From: Terriglobales bacterium
GTDB taxonomy: Bacteria > Acidobacteriota > Terriglobia > Terriglobales > Acidobacteriaceae
Length of the DNA stretch: 64,000 bases
NCBI GenBank assembly: GCA_035573675.1
Contig: DATMAB010000006.1
Span: 1-64,000, forward strand
Reading direction: 5' to 3'
In this document: one piece after another, positions 10,747 to 20,219 of the stretch
How positions within the stretch are numbered: position 1 is the stretch's first letter
Layout of the letters: each line of letters begins with the position of its first letter
Program-made: the position numbers and the translations under genes
Notes under the pieces: generated by a model
Databases searched by the model: none
Seen by the model: only the letters and a program-made list of their open reading frames with translations
What the model was told of the DNA's origin: nothing

Positions 10747-11463
10747 CTAACTCCTTGCGCGCACTCCGCGTCCGGGTCGCATGCGGATGCCGTACCAGCG
10801 CACGACTTCAGGCTTTCTCCACAGATAGGGGATCGGCGCCACCAGCACGTGCACCAGGCGGGTGAAGGGGAAGACCGCGATGATCAGCCACCCGTTGATG
10901 ATGTGCAGCTTCACCGACCAGGGCATGGTGGCGAGGAAACTCAAGTCGGGATTCAGCTTGAACAGTGACCAGAGATAAGGCGCAGCCGAGGTGGCGAACC
11001 ACGACGAGCCCCAGGGCCGAAAGACCGCCACGTAAATGCCCGCGCCGATCTGCACAACCAGCAGCGCCAGCAGCAGCCAGTCGCCAAAGCTCGTTACCTG
11101 GCGCGGCTTGGAAAGCACCAGCCGCCGGTGCAGGATGCCCAGCAGTCCTACCAGCGCCATCAGGGCGAAGGCCAGGCCGGTGATCTCCAGCACGTAGAGG
11201 CGCAACGGCTTGCTGTTCCACAACAGCACCTGGCTGGGAATCAGGAGTCCCAGCAGATGCCCGAAGAGCACCACCAGAATCCCGTAGTGGAAGCTCACCA
11301 CGCCCCAGAAGTGTTCGCGGTTCTCCAGGAACTGCGAGGACAGGCTGGAGTAGCTGAACGGCCGCGTCCGGTAGCGGTGGATGGTCACCAGAAAGAAGCT
11401 GAAGAAGGCCACGTAGGGCAACATGGCCAGCAGCAGGATGTCGATCACGGTCGCGTTCGTCAT
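10747..11463 (-). CDS. narI: Nitrate reductase gamma subunit (dihaem cytochrome b)
   Basis: 238 residues from ATG 11463. Five hydrophobic helices are present. The four haem-ligand histidines are in the expected helices: the pair in FHYGILVVLFGHLLG (helix 2) and the pair around KLHIINGW and FTRLVHVL (helix 5). NarI oxidises quinol on the outer face and passes electrons through two b haems to NarH. A longer open frame upstream shadows narJ and was rejected. It lies 11 nt after narJ and 3 nt before actA. Confidence 0.93.
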   Translation of the reverse strand: MTNATVIDILLLAMLPYVAFFSFFLVTIHRYRTRPFSYSSLSSQFLENREHFWGVVSFHYGILVVLFGHLLGLLIPSQVLLWNSKPLRLYVLEITGLAFALMALVGLLGILHRRLVLSKPRQVTSFGDWLLLALLVVQIGAGIYVAVFRPWGSSWFATSAAPYLWSLFKLNPDLSFLATMPWSVKLHIINGWLIIAVFPFTRLVHVLVAPIPYLWRKPEVVRWYGIRMRPGRGVRARS

Positions 11464-11474
11464 CACGTCACCTC

Positions 11475-12029
11475 TCAGGCCAGCACGCGCAGCGCGGGCT
11501 GGGGAGGCTCGGCCAGCGCCGGGACCTCCGGGAATTCGGCGCGCACCGCGCGTCTCGCCGCCAGCAGCAGGCTCTCGAACGGATTCTGCTTGCCGGAGAA
11601 GGCGGCCAGCAGCTTCTCCAGCGCGGGCAGGAGCACGGCGGCAGCGAAATCGGCGCCCGCTTCGCGCTCCATGCGTCCCACCAGGCGCAGCGCATGCGTC
11701 AGGTGGTCGGGAAGTTCGGTGGATTCCTCCAGGCCGTGCGACCGCAACTGCTGCCGCATGCGCACTAGCAGCAGTCCGCGGTCGTAGTTCTCGCCGAACA
11801 GGTGCCAGCCGATCTCCAGCGAGCACACCGGATTGAGGTCGAAGGTCTGGATGAACTGCTCCTGCAGCTCTTCCACGGAGAGCGCGTCCACATGCGCGAC
11901 AAACGGCTCCAGCAGCGGCGCCAGTTCCGGCGGCGCGTTGCGCAGGCACTCGCGCGCGTCGTTGCGGTAGTCCGGACCGGGATACTCCAGCAGCCGGGCC
12001 AGAGCGTCGAGGGTGTCGCGCATCGCCAT
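11475..12029 (-). CDS. narJ: Nitrate reductase assembly chaperone NarJ/NarW family
   Basis: 184 residues from ATG 12029, whose A is the last base of the narH stop (TGATG). The all-helical TorD/NarJ-like sequence includes the family stretch EELQEQFIQTFDLNPVCSLE, followed by GWHLFGENYDRG. NarJ binds the NarG N-terminus and delivers the molybdenum cofactor. It is not part of the finished enzyme. An in-frame ATG two codons later is an alternative start. The longer upstream frame shadows narH. Confidence 0.92.
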   Translation of the reverse strand: MAMRDTLDALARLLEYPGPDYRNDARECLRNAPPELAPLLEPFVAHVDALSVEELQEQFIQTFDLNPVCSLEIGWHLFGENYDRGLLLVRMRQQLRSHGLEESTELPDHLTHALRLVGRMEREAGADFAAAVLLPALEKLLAAFSGKQNPFESLLLAARRAVRAEFPEVPALAEPPQPALRVLA

Positions 12030-13528
12030 CACATCCCCCTCTCCGGCGCTTGCACAAACCCGAAGCCGGCGCTGGCTTTGTGCTCCATGGGGTCTTCCAT
12101 CATCTGCAGCGCTTCCTCGCGGTGCATGGGCGGGATGACGAAGCGGTCCTCGAACGTGCACAGCGAGGTGAGCTGGTAGATGGCCTCGGCTTCTTCCGGG
12201 GTGCAGTCGGCCTCGGCCAGCATGCGCTGGGCGATCTCCAGGCTGACGTCGCCGACCGTGAGCGCCCTCCGGTACCAGCGCACGGCCTTCTGCTTGCGCA
12301 GCGCGTAGCGAACCTTGTTCTCCTGGCCGCCGCCGAACAGCTTGGCCAGGTAGCGCAGCGGCACGCGCGACTGTTCGATGTCGTGGAACAGGTCGCCGGA
12401 GGTGTGGTCGATCACGTCCTCCTGCTTGCTGGCCATGACCGGCGACATCGGCGGCACGTAGAACAGCATGGGCAGCGTGCGGTACTCGATGTGCGGCGGC
12501 AGCGCCAGCTTCCAGACCTTGACGAACTGGTAGACCGGCGAGCGCTGCGCCGCCTCGATCACCGACTCGTGCACACCGTTCTCACGCGCCGCCGCGACGA
12601 CCCGCGGGTCGTTCGGATCCAGGATGAGCGAGCGCTGGCCTTCGATGAGCTGGTCGTCGGGCAGCTTGGCGACTTCTTCCAGGCGCTCGGCGTCGTACAG
12701 CAGCACGCCCAGGTAGCGGATGCGCCCCACGCAGGAGTGGAAGCACGCCGGGGCCTGGCCCGTTTCCAGCCGCGGATAGCAGAGGATGCACTTCTCCGAC
12801 TTGCCCGTGGACCAATTGTAGAAAGTCTTCTTGTACGGGCAGGCGGCGATGCAGGCGCGCCATCCGCGGCAGCGCTTCTGGTCGATGAGCACGATGCCGT
12901 CCTCGCCGCGCTTGTACAGCGCGCCCGAGGGACACGCCGCCACGCACGATGGATTCAGGCAGTGATTGCAGATGCGCGGAAAGTAGAAGAACACCAGCCG
13001 CTCGGTGGCGAACAGTTGCGCACGCTGCTCGGGCGTCAGCGCGTCGAGATTGGGATCGTTCTCGGCGTAGACCGGCGAACCGCCGAGGTCGTCATCCCAG
13101 TTCGGCCCCGCCTCGATGTTGATGTACTCCCCGGTGATCATGGAGATGGGCCGCGCCGTCGGCTGGTCCGGCCCTTCGGGCGCGTTGAACAGGTGCTGGT
13201 AGTCGTACGTCCAGGGCTCGTAGTAGTCGTCGAGCGTGGGCTGCGCTGGATTGTGGAAGATCTTGAACAGCGCGTCGCCCTTGGTCTGCGACTTCAGTTG
13301 CAGCTTGCCGCTGCCATTGCCCTTCTTCTCCCAGCCGCCCTTGTACTTCTCCTGGTCTTCCCAGCAGGTGGGGAAGCCCGTCCCCGGCTTGGTTTCCACG
13401 TTGTTCCACCACATGTATTCCGTGCCGCGGCGGTCGGTCCAGATGTTCTTGCAGGCGATCGAGCAGGTGTGGCACCCGATGCACTTGTCCAGGTGGAACA
13501 CCATCGAGACTTGGGACCGTACGTTCAT
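12029..13528 (-). CDS. narH: Nitrate reductase beta subunit (iron-sulfur)
   Basis: 499 residues. The cluster motifs are in the standard NarH order: CIGCHTCSIACK (C16-C26), CNHCLNPSCVAACP, CRGWRACIAACP (tryptophan in place of the second cysteine, giving the [3Fe-4S] cluster), CILC and CVGRIRYLG. It wires electrons from NarI haems to the NarG active site in the cytoplasm. Length and motif set match respiratory NarH, slightly short at the C-terminus. It follows narG by 13 nt. Nitrite oxidoreductase NxrB has similar motifs, but the presence of NarJ and a dihaem NarI beside it favours nitrate reduction. Confidence 0.95.
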   Translation of the reverse strand: MNVRSQVSMVFHLDKCIGCHTCSIACKNIWTDRRGTEYMWWNNVETKPGTGFPTCWEDQEKYKGGWEKKGNGSGKLQLKSQTKGDALFKIFHNPAQPTLDDYYEPWTYDYQHLFNAPEGPDQPTARPISMITGEYINIEAGPNWDDDLGGSPVYAENDPNLDALTPEQRAQLFATERLVFFYFPRICNHCLNPSCVAACPSGALYKRGEDGIVLIDQKRCRGWRACIAACPYKKTFYNWSTGKSEKCILCYPRLETGQAPACFHSCVGRIRYLGVLLYDAERLEEVAKLPDDQLIEGQRSLILDPNDPRVVAAARENGVHESVIEAAQRSPVYQFVKVWKLALPPHIEYRTLPMLFYVPPMSPVMASKQEDVIDHTSGDLFHDIEQSRVPLRYLAKLFGGGQENKVRYALRKQKAVRWYRRALTVGDVSLEIAQRMLAEADCTPEEAEAIYQLTSLCTFEDRFVIPPMHREEALQMMEDPMEHKASAGFGFVQAPERGM

Positions 13529-13541
13529 CGCGTTCTCTCTT

Positions 13542-16500
13542 TCACCACTTCAGCTCCGGGAGACGGCGCACCAGCACGTGGGTGTCGCGGTTGCAGCCGA
13601 TGGGCCCCCAGTAGTTGAAGTGGTAGGTGAACTGGCCGTAGCCGCCGGCCATCAGGTTCGGTTTCAGGCGCGTGCGCGTTAGGCTGTTGTGCCCGCCGGC
13701 GCGCCGGTTGCCGCGCAGCGGGGAAGTGGGCACAGAGTAGGTCCGCTCCGGCGAGTGGTACTGGATGCAGATGCCGCGGGGAACGCGCGCGCTCACTGCC
13801 GCCCGCGTCACCACCACGCCATGGTCGTTGTGAACCTCGACCCAGTCGTTGTCCTCGATGCCGATCTCTTCCGCGTCCTGGTCGTTCATCCAGAACGGCT
13901 CGACGCCGCGCGACAGCGTGGTCATGCGCTGGTTGTCGCCATAGGTGGAGTGGATGTGCCACTTCCCGTGCGGCGTCAGGTAGTTCAGCATTTTCGTCGG
14001 CCCGACCTCCCGGCTGAACTTGAGGTCGGCGTACTGCGTGGGCAGCGGGCGCGGCTTGTACACCGGCAGATGCTCGCCGAACTCCAGGTACAGCGGGTGA
14101 TCGAGATAGAAGTGCTGCCGCCCGGTCAGCGTCCGCCATGGTACGTTGCACTCTTTGTTGTAGGTGAACGGTGAGTAGGCCCGGCCGTTCTCGATCAGTC
14201 CCGACCACATGGGGCTGTTCACGAAGCGGTGCGGGTGCGCCTGCAGGTCCTTGTAGCTGAGGCGGACGCCGCGACTTTTCTCCGCGAGCTGGACCAGCGG
14301 TACGCCCGCCCGCTCCTCCATTTCCTTGTACGAGCGATACGCCATCTCGCCGTTGGTGACGGTGGCGAAGCGCAGGATCAGGTTGCAGACGTGCTCATCG
14401 TCGTGCAGCGACGGATACGGCTTGCCGTTCCACTGAACGGTGGGCGTGTCTTTGAGCGCCCGGTCATACTCATCGGCGATGTCGTAGTGCGTGCCATGCG
14501 CGCCCAGTCCGTTCGCCCTCGCCAGCGGGCCGAAGGCGATGAACTGGTTGTAGAGGTTCTTGTAGTCCCGCTGGACCACCTTGAGCGCCGGCATGGTCTT
14601 TCCGGGGATAGCCTCGATCTCGCCGCGCAGCCAGTCTTTGATCTGCGGCTGCGCAATCTCCGCGGGCGTATCGTGCGCCAGGGGCGACGCCACCAGGTCA
14701 CGCACGGGCTCCGGGAAGTGCTTGGCGGCCAGCTCAGAGAACTTGCGCGCGATCGAGCGGAAAATCTGCCAGTCGCTCTTCGATTCCCAGGCCGGTGGAA
14801 CTGCGGCCGACAGCGGGTGGATGAAGCTGTGCATGTCGGTCGAATTGAGGTCGGCTTTCTCGTACCAGGTGGCCGCCGGCAGCACGATGTCCGAGTACAG
14901 GGCGGAGGTGTCCATGCGGAAGTTCAGGTCCACCACCAGGTCCATCTTTCCCTGCGGCGCCCGCTCGTGCCACGTCACTTCGCGCACGGCGTCGGCAGCC
15001 AGATCCTCCGCAATGGCGTTCGAGTGCGTGCCCAGGTAGTGTTTCAGGAAGTACTCGTGGCCTTTGGCGCTGGCCATCAGCGCATTGCCGCGCCAGATGA
15101 ACCACAGCCGCGGCCAGTTTTCCTCGGCGTCCGGATCCTCGACCGAGAAGCGCAGCGTGCGCTCCTTCAGCGAGCGGACGACGTAATCCACGACTTCCTG
15201 GTCGTTCTTCGCGCCCGCGGCTTCTGCTTCCTTCACCAGCTCCAGCGGATTCCTGTTGAACTGCGGATAGAACGGCAGCCAGCCGGAGCGCACCGCGCGC
15301 ACCTGCATGTCCATGGTGTGCCCCTGGGCGAGCGATCCGTTGCCGTTGGGGGCGGGCACGCGGTGGTACTCGGTGAAGGCGCGCTCATAGCGCCATTGAT
15401 CGGTGTGGACGTAGTGCCAGCTCGGCGCGTTCTGCAGGCGCACGGCCGGCATCCAGTCGCGCGCGAACGCGATTGCCGCCCAGGACTCCCCTGGCGCCAG
15501 CTTTTCCTGCCCCACATAGTGCGCCAGGCCGCCGCCGTTCACTCCCACGCAGCCGCAGAACATGAGCGCGTGGATGGCGGCGCGGTACATCAGGTTGGCG
15601 TGGTACCAGTGATTGATCCCGGCGCCGATGATCACCGTGCATTTGCCGCCGGTCAGCTCCGCCGTCGTCGCCCACTCGCGCGCGAAGCGCAGCAGCATCT
15701 GTCGGCTCATCCCGGTGTATTTCTCCGCCCAGGCCGGCGTGTAGGGCAGGTTCTCGTCGTCGTAGTCGGCGGGATATTCGCCTTCCAGGCCGCGCGCCAC
15801 GCCGTACTGCGCCATCAGCAGGTCATAAACGGTCGCCACCAGCACGGTTTCTCCTGCGGCCGTCTGTACGCGGCGCGCCGGTACCGCGCGGGAAAGCTTG
15901 CGGCCGCCGCCGAAGTCCTCGAACTGCACCCGGACGACTTCGTCGGATTTCCCCAGGAAGGTCAGAACCGGATCGATCTCGCTGCCATCCACGCCGTCTT
16001 TCAGCAGCAGGTTCCACTTCCCTTTTTCTTTTCCCCAGCGGAAGCCCACGCTGCCCATCGGCATCTTGGGACGATTCGCCTTCGCGTCCCACATGAGGAA
16101 CTTCCAGTCGCCGTTCTCGATGCCCTCGTAACCGCCGACGCGTCTTGCGCGCAGCAGCTGTCCCGGCGCGAACGCCTGGCCTGACGCCTTGAGCTCCACC
16201 AGGTAGGGCGCGTCGGTGTAGCGTTTGGCGTAATCAAGAAAGTAAGGAACCTGCTTCTCGTGATGGAATTCCTTCAGCAGGACGTGGTTCACGGCCATCC
16301 ACCAGGCGCCGTCCTGGCCGGCGTTGATGGCCACCCACTCGTCGGCGTACTTGGCGACCTGGGAGAAGTCGGGCGAGAACACCCACATCTTCGACCCGTT
16401 GTGGCGCGCCTCGGCGGCGAAGTGGCAATCGGGCGTGCGGGTCATGTTCAGGTTCGAGCCCATCACCGCCAGCAGCTTGGCGTTGTACCAGTCGGCGGAC

Positions 16501-17186
16501 TCCGGCACGTCGGTCTGTTCGCCCCAGGTTTCCGGCGAGGCCGACGGCAGGTCGCAGTACCAGTCGTAGAACGAGAGCGAGATGCCGCCCATCAGTTGCA
16601 GCATGCGGGCGCCCGAGGCGTAGCTGATCATCGACATCGCCGGGATCGGCGAGAAACCCGCGATGCGGTCCGGCCCGTGCTTCTTGATGGTGTGGATCGC
16701 CGCGGCCGCGATCAGCTCCAGCACCGTCTCCCAGTCGCCGCGGCGGAACCCGCCCTTGCCCCGTGCTTTCTGCCAGCGCGCGCGCTTTCCCGGGTCTTCC
16801 ACCAGCGAGCGCCAGGCTTCCACCGGATCTTCGAATTGCGCCCGCGCCTGCTTCCAAAGGTCGAGCAGCGCCCCGCGCAGGTAGGGATACTTCACGCGCA
16901 GCGGGCTGTAGAGGTACCAGGAATAGGAGATGCCACGCTGGCAGCCGCGCGGCTCGTACGGCGGCAGGCCGTTCTCCAGCGACGGATAGTCGAGTCCCTG
17001 CATCTCCCAGGTAACGATGCCGTCCTTGACGTGGATCTGCCAGGTGCAGCCGCCGGTGCAGTTGACCCCGTGCGTGCTGCGCACGATCTTGTCGAACTGC
17101 CAGCGGTTGCGGTAGAACTCCTCCCAACCGCGCAGCTTGGGGTCGAATTCATCCTTGATCCACGAGATCGCGTCCCGCACTTTCAT
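13542..17186 (-). CDS. narG: Nitrate reductase alpha subunit (catalytic, Mo-bisMGD)
   Basis: 1,214 residues, the usual size. The N-terminus has the FS0 cluster ligands H39, C43, C47 ([10 protein letters not shown]) and a cysteine near residue 82 (RGCQRG); the histidine ligand is diagnostic for cytoplasmic NarG. The Mo-binding aspartate lies in [17 protein letters not shown] near residue 210. There is no functional twin-arginine export signal; the N-terminus ([21 protein letters not shown]) is the vestigial version recognised by NarJ, so the site faces the cytoplasm. The start overlaps the stop of the upstream cytochrome gene (ATGA). Confidence 0.96.
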   Translation of the reverse strand: MKVRDAISWIKDEFDPKLRGWEEFYRNRWQFDKIVRSTHGVNCTGGCTWQIHVKDGIVTWEMQGLDYPSLENGLPPYEPRGCQRGISYSWYLYSPLRVKYPYLRGALLDLWKQARAQFEDPVEAWRSLVEDPGKRARWQKARGKGGFRRGDWETVLELIAAAAIHTIKKHGPDRIAGFSPIPAMSMISYASGARMLQLMGGISLSFYDWYCDLPSASPETWGEQTDVPESADWYNAKLLAVMGSNLNMTRTPDCHFAAEARHNGSKMWVFSPDFSQVAKYADEWVAINAGQDGAWWMAVNHVLLKEFHHEKQVPYFLDYAKRYTDAPYLVELKASGQAFAPGQLLRARRVGGYEGIENGDWKFLMWDAKANRPKMPMGSVGFRWGKEKGKWNLLLKDGVDGSEIDPVLTFLGKSDEVVRVQFEDFGGGRKLSRAVPARRVQTAAGETVLVATVYDLLMAQYGVARGLEGEYPADYDDENLPYTPAWAEKYTGMSRQMLLRFAREWATTAELTGGKCTVIIGAGINHWYHANLMYRAAIHALMFCGCVGVNGGGLAHYVGQEKLAPGESWAAIAFARDWMPAVRLQNAPSWHYVHTDQWRYERAFTEYHRVPAPNGNGSLAQGHTMDMQVRAVRSGWLPFYPQFNRNPLELVKEAEAAGAKNDQEVVDYVVRSLKERTLRFSVEDPDAEENWPRLWFIWRGNALMASAKGHEYFLKHYLGTHSNAIAEDLAADAVREVTWHERAPQGKMDLVVDLNFRMDTSALYSDIVLPAATWYEKADLNSTDMHSFIHPLSAAVPPAWESKSDWQIFRSIARKFSELAAKHFPEPVRDLVASPLAHDTPAEIAQPQIKDWLRGEIEAIPGKTMPALKVVQRDYKNLYNQFIAFGPLARANGLGAHGTHYDIADEYDRALKDTPTVQWNGKPYPSLHDDEHVCNLILRFATVTNGEMAYRSYKEMEERAGVPLVQLAEKSRGVRLSYKDLQAHPHRFVNSPMWSGLIENGRAYSPFTYNKECNVPWRTLTGRQHFYLDHPLYLEFGEHLPVYKPRPLPTQYADLKFSREVGPTKMLNYLTPHGKWHIHSTYGDNQRMTTLSRGVEPFWMNDQDAEEIGIEDNDWVEVHNDHGVVVTRAAVSARVPRGICIQYHSPERTYSVPTSPLRGNRRAGGHNSLTRTRLKPNLMAGGYGQFTYHFNYWGPIGCNRDTHVLVRRLPELKW

Positions 17187-18025
17187 GGCTCACCTCGTTC
17201 CCGCTTGCTGACCAGCTCACGTCGTACGCCCCGCAGCCGGTTCTTCCATATAGCGTCGAGCGAGACCATCGCGATCACCATCACGCCCAGTCCAAAGAGG
17301 AAGAAGTTCAGGGGCGCGGCGGAACTGTCCTGGCCGCCTTTGCGCGCGCTGTCCTCAAAAAACGCGACAAGGGCCAGGATCTCTTCCGGCTCGAGCGGTT
17401 TGCTCTTGAACACCGGGCCCATGGTCGGGCTGGCGGGGCTCATCATCCACGCACTGAGGCCTTTGCGGCCTTGCAGACGCTCGTACACCAGCGTGAGGTC
17501 CGGGCCCAGCCGGCCGCCGCCCAGTCCGCCCAGTCCTTTCACCGTGTGGCAGGACATGCAGGAAGCGCCACCGGATGCCAGCTTCTGTGTGCCCAGGAAC
17601 AACTGTCGGCCCCGCAGGACGTCCTGCTCGGTGAGCGGCCGGTCGCTGATCTGCGATCCGGCGAATTGCGAGCGCGGCAGCTTCGATTCGGCGTCGATCA
17701 GCTCCAGCAGCGCCCGCGCCCGTGCGGCATCCATGCCGGGCGCGATGGGCATCACCACGCCGCGCGCCTCCTGCTGCAGCTTTACTGCGTAGCTGTCGCC
17801 GCTATCGATCATGGCCTTGGGGTTCTGCAGGAAGCGCACCAGCCATTCCCGGTCCTTGCGCTCGCTGACCCCTTTCAGGTCCGGACCCGTCAGCCGCCCG
17901 CCGCCCACGCTGTGGCAGTTGGCGCAGTTTTGCCGGAAGTAATCGGCCGGCGGCTGCTGTGCCCACAGGGATGCGGCGCTAAGCAACATCACCACCACGA
18001 GTCCTCTTCGCATCCGGTTCTTCAT
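17183..18025 (-). CDS. Membrane-anchored dihaem cytochrome c of the nar operon (NarC-like)
   Basis: 280 residues from ATG 18025, which overlaps the nsrR-like stop. A signal peptide ([17 protein letters not shown]) is followed by two cytochrome c domains with haem motifs CANCH (near residue 34) and CMSCH (near residue 156), and a C-terminal anchor ([21 protein letters not shown]). Thermus nar operons start with a dihaem cytochrome c, NarC, used for assembly and electron transfer; this gene has the same position and haem count, so a similar role is inferred. It could equally receive electrons from the ACIII encoded downstream. Confidence 0.8.
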   Translation of the reverse strand: MKNRMRRGLVVVMLLSAASLWAQQPPADYFRQNCANCHSVGGGRLTGPDLKGVSERKDREWLVRFLQNPKAMIDSGDSYAVKLQQEARGVVMPIAPGMDAARARALLELIDAESKLPRSQFAGSQISDRPLTEQDVLRGRQLFLGTQKLASGGASCMSCHTVKGLGGLGGGRLGPDLTLVYERLQGRKGLSAWMMSPASPTMGPVFKSKPLEPEEILALVAFFEDSARKGGQDSSAAPLNFFLFGLGVMVIAMVSLDAIWKNRLRGVRRELVSKRERGEP

Positions 18026-18474
18026 GGCTGTCCTCCAGAGCCGGGGTCCTTGACCGGCATCCAACGCTCCGGCTTTCGCGCGGCGAGATCCTCGATCGTC
18101 GTCTGGGTCAGGAACCGCAGATACTCGTCGCGCACTCTCTTCCACGCCGTGTGCCCCGCGCATGGGTTCGTCTCCATGCACACTGGGTTCACGCCCAGCA
18201 GGCATCCGGGTTCCCCCACGGGACCCTCGAACGCTTCCACCACCTCCAGCAGGCGTATCTGTCGGGGGGAGCGCTCCAGGTGGTAGCCGCCGCCCGTGCC
18301 CCGCGCCGCGCCCACCAGTCCGGCGTGGCGCAGCACCAGCATGAGCTTCGGCAGATACTGCTCCGGCACGTGCGCTTCCCGCGCTAGATCGCGCCCCAAC
18401 AGCGATCCACCCTCCGGCTCAAGCGCCAGGCGGCTCAAGGCCCGCAGCGCGTAAGTGGACGTGGTCGAGAGCAC
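18022..18474 (-). CDS. Rrf2-family iron-sulfur regulator, NsrR/IscR-like
   Basis: 150 residues from GTG 18474, with AGAGG 8 nt upstream. The winged helix is at residues 1-65 (YALRALSRLAL, then LPKLMLVLRHAGLV and RGTGGGYHL). Three cysteines at C91, C99 and C105 have the spacing used to bind a [2Fe-2S] or [4Fe-4S] cluster in NsrR/IscR/RirA proteins. As first gene of the nitrate operon, and opposite an NnrS-like gene, NO sensing (NsrR-type) is the likeliest role. Being inside the operon it would regulate itself. Its DNA site was not identified. Confidence 0.85.
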   Translation of the reverse strand: MLSTTSTYALRALSRLALEPEGGSLLGRDLAREAHVPEQYLPKLMLVLRHAGLVGAARGTGGGYHLERSPRQIRLLEVVEAFEGPVGEPGCLLGVNPVCMETNPCAGHTAWKRVRDEYLRFLTQTTIEDLAARKPERWMPVKDPGSGGQP

Positions 18475-18496
18475 CCTGTTGACCTCTGGATGAGCA

Positions 18497-18545
18497 ACTC
18501 CTCTTTTAGCTGAGCCTCCACGTTCGGGATGTGACGGAAATCACG
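18497..18545 (-). promoter_or_regulatory. Candidate class II promoter of the nsrR-nar-act-narK operon with its CRP/FNR-type site
   Basis: Operator TGTGACGGAAATCACG occupies 18530-18545. On the minus strand a -10-like TAAAAG lies at 18508-18503, placing the start near 18496 and the operator centre at -41.5, the exact class II activator position. A leader of about 22 nt with AGAGG leads to GTG 18474. There is no good -35, as expected for an activator-dependent promoter. The start site is inferred from spacing only. Confidence 0.55.
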
Positions 18546-18551
18546 CTTCGC

Positions 18552-18567
18552 AGTGACAACGCTCACA
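18552..18567. promoter_or_regulatory. Middle CRP/FNR-superfamily operator
   Basis: AGTGACAACGCTCACA fits TGTGA-N6-TCACA at 9 of 10 conserved positions. Its centre (18559.5) is 22 bp from the left site and 32 bp from the right one, close to two and three helical turns. All three sites would therefore lie on the same DNA face. Confidence 0.5.
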
Positions 18568-18583
18568 CGCGCCTCTTCAGGCT

Positions 18584-18633
18584 TGTGACATTTGTCACAT
18601 ACGCCCGTGACGGCTCCCGCTACGCTTGAGGCA
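18584..18633 (+). promoter_or_regulatory. Perfect TGTGA-N6-TCACA operator and candidate class II promoter of the DUF542/NnrS-like gene
   Basis: TGTGACATTTGTCACA (18584-18599) is a perfect palindromic CRP-type half-site pair. If it acts at -41.5, transcription starts at about 18633. The correct -10 window (18621-18626) then reads TACGCT, which keeps the three most conserved promoter bases. AGGAGG (18639-18644) precedes ATG 18657 by about 12 nt. The activator could be CRP itself or a CRP-like FNR/DNR relative. Confidence 0.55.
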
Positions 18634-18656
18634 GGTTCAGGAGGGATCGGATCGGC

Positions 18657-20198
18657 ATGATTACCAGGGAGAGCAATGTTCGCGATGTGGTGGCGCGCCA
18701 CCCCGCAACCCGGCGCGTCTTTGACCGGCACGGCTTGCAGGGCTGTGGCGGCGAGCTGGGCCCCAACGAGTCACTGGAGTTCTTCGCCGCCGTGCACCAG
18801 ATGGATATCGATCAACTCATCCGGGAACTCGAGGAAGAAGCCGCGCGGCCAGGGGCTTCCGCCTACGTCTACCGCGAGACGCTGCCCGACTACATCTACC
18901 GCCGCTTCTTCAAGGCAGGCGTGTTGACGGTGCTGAGCGTCGGCTGCCTGTGGGGCGCGTTCAATCTGCTCACCATCGGATTGAAGGGCAGCTTCCTGCA
19001 GCTCGGCCTGCTCTCCTCCATTCACGCCCACGCGCACGCCATGATCTTCGGTTGGATCGGATTGTTCGTCATGGGCTTCGCCTATCAATCCTTCCCGCGC
19101 TTCAAGAACACCACCCTGTGGCGCCCGGAACTGGCCAACCTCAGTTTCTGGCTGATGGTGGCGGGGATCGTCTTCCGCATCGTCGCGGAGTTGTGGCAGC
19201 CCGCCGTCTGGGCGGTGGGACTGGCGGCAACCTCGGCCATGGCCGAGGTGTTCGCGGTCATTCTCTTTCTTCTCATCCTCTATCGCACGGCGCGGCAGTC
19301 GCTCGAACCGCACAACCCTTACGAGAAGTTCATGGGCGCCGCCTTCCTCTGGTTCTTTGCCGGGACGGTGCTCAGCCACGTGTTCTTCTTCGCCAAGCTG
19401 ACCGCCACCAGCCAGGAGCAGCTCATTCACCGCATCGCGCTCATCGACGGCCCGCTGCGCGAAATTCAGTTGCTGGGATTCGCGGCGTTCATCATCGCCG
19501 GCGTGAGCCAGCGCCTGGTGCCGACCATCTACGGTTTGCCCGCGCCCCGGCGCGACCGCCGCTCCTTGATCTTCGGTCTCATGATGGCCAGCCTGCTGCT
19601 GAACATCGCCAGCTACGTGCTTTTCCTCACCACCCGCAACCGTTGGTTCGGCCTCGGGTTGGAACTGGCCTACATCCTCATGCCGGTCTGGGCGGTGCTG
19701 CTCGTCCGGCAGATCAATCTGTTCGCCACGCCTGAACGCCCCGACCGGACGCTCAAGTTCATCCGCGCCGCCTACTTCTGGCTGCTGGTTTCTGTGGTGA
19801 TGATGCCCTTCTTCATTCCCTACAGCCTGGCCACGGGCCAGGGATTCGCCCACGCCTACATGGGCGCGCACCGGCACGCCTTCACCGTCGGCTTCATCAG
19901 CCTGATGATCATGGGCGTGAGCGCCAAGATCGTGCCCATCCTGGCGGGCGTGGACACGCGCTCGCTCAGTTCACTGTGGGGACCGTTCCTGCTGGTGAAC
20001 GTGGGCAACGCATTGCGGGTCTCACTGCAACTGGCCACCGACTTCACACCCGTCGCCTATCCGCTCGTCGGCTTCACGGGCTTCATCGAGGTCGTCGGAC
20101 TGGCGTGGTGGGGAGTCGAGCTGTGGCGAACCATGAACCTGGCCCGCACCCATCGCCCGAAGCAGTTGGTCATGCCAGCCGCATTGGGAGCGCGCTAG
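18657..20198 (+). CDS. DUF542 (ScdA/Ric N-domain) fused to a 12-TM haem-copper-oxidase-I/NnrS-like protein
   Basis: 513 residues. Residues 5-62 are a DUF542 domain: VRDVVARHPATRRVFDRHG followed by a conserved GC pair (GLQGCGG), as in the N-terminus of the iron-sulfur repair protein Ric/ScdA. From about residue 88, twelve hydrophobic helices follow, histidine-rich near the start (SIHAHAHAMIFGWIG) and again in helix 10 (GAHRHAFTVGF). These histidines suggest b-haem binding as in NnrS and oxidase subunit I. Divergence from the nitrate operon and shared operators point to NO tolerance or turnover. Whether it has enzymatic activity is unknown. Confidence 0.82.
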   Translation: MITRESNVRDVVARHPATRRVFDRHGLQGCGGELGPNESLEFFAAVHQMDIDQLIRELEEEAARPGASAYVYRETLPDYIYRRFFKAGVLTVLSVGCLWGAFNLLTIGLKGSFLQLGLLSSIHAHAHAMIFGWIGLFVMGFAYQSFPRFKNTTLWRPELANLSFWLMVAGIVFRIVAELWQPAVWAVGLAATSAMAEVFAVILFLLILYRTARQSLEPHNPYEKFMGAAFLWFFAGTVLSHVFFFAKLTATSQEQLIHRIALIDGPLREIQLLGFAAFIIAGVSQRLVPTIYGLPAPRRDRRSLIFGLMMASLLLNIASYVLFLTTRNRWFGLGLELAYILMPVWAVLLVRQINLFATPERPDRTLKFIRAAYFWLLVSVVMMPFFIPYSLATGQGFAHAYMGAHRHAFTVGFISLMIMGVSAKIVPILAGVDTRSLSSLWGPFLLVNVGNALRVSLQLATDFTPVAYPLVGFTGFIEVVGLAWWGVELWRTMNLARTHRPKQLVMPAALGAR

Positions 20199-20219
20199 CG
20201 GTTGCGACATCGGCGCCGC

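Noticed and set aside
14229-16184. A 651-codon plus-strand frame inside narG
   Set aside because: Shadow of narG in GC-rich DNA; no domain or credible start.
12029-17186. Nitrite oxidoreductase (NxrAB) instead of NarGH
   Set aside because: The operon contains NarJ, a four-histidine NarI and NarK, and NarG keeps the His-containing FS0 motif and cytoplasmic-type N-terminus. This is typical of nitrate reductase.
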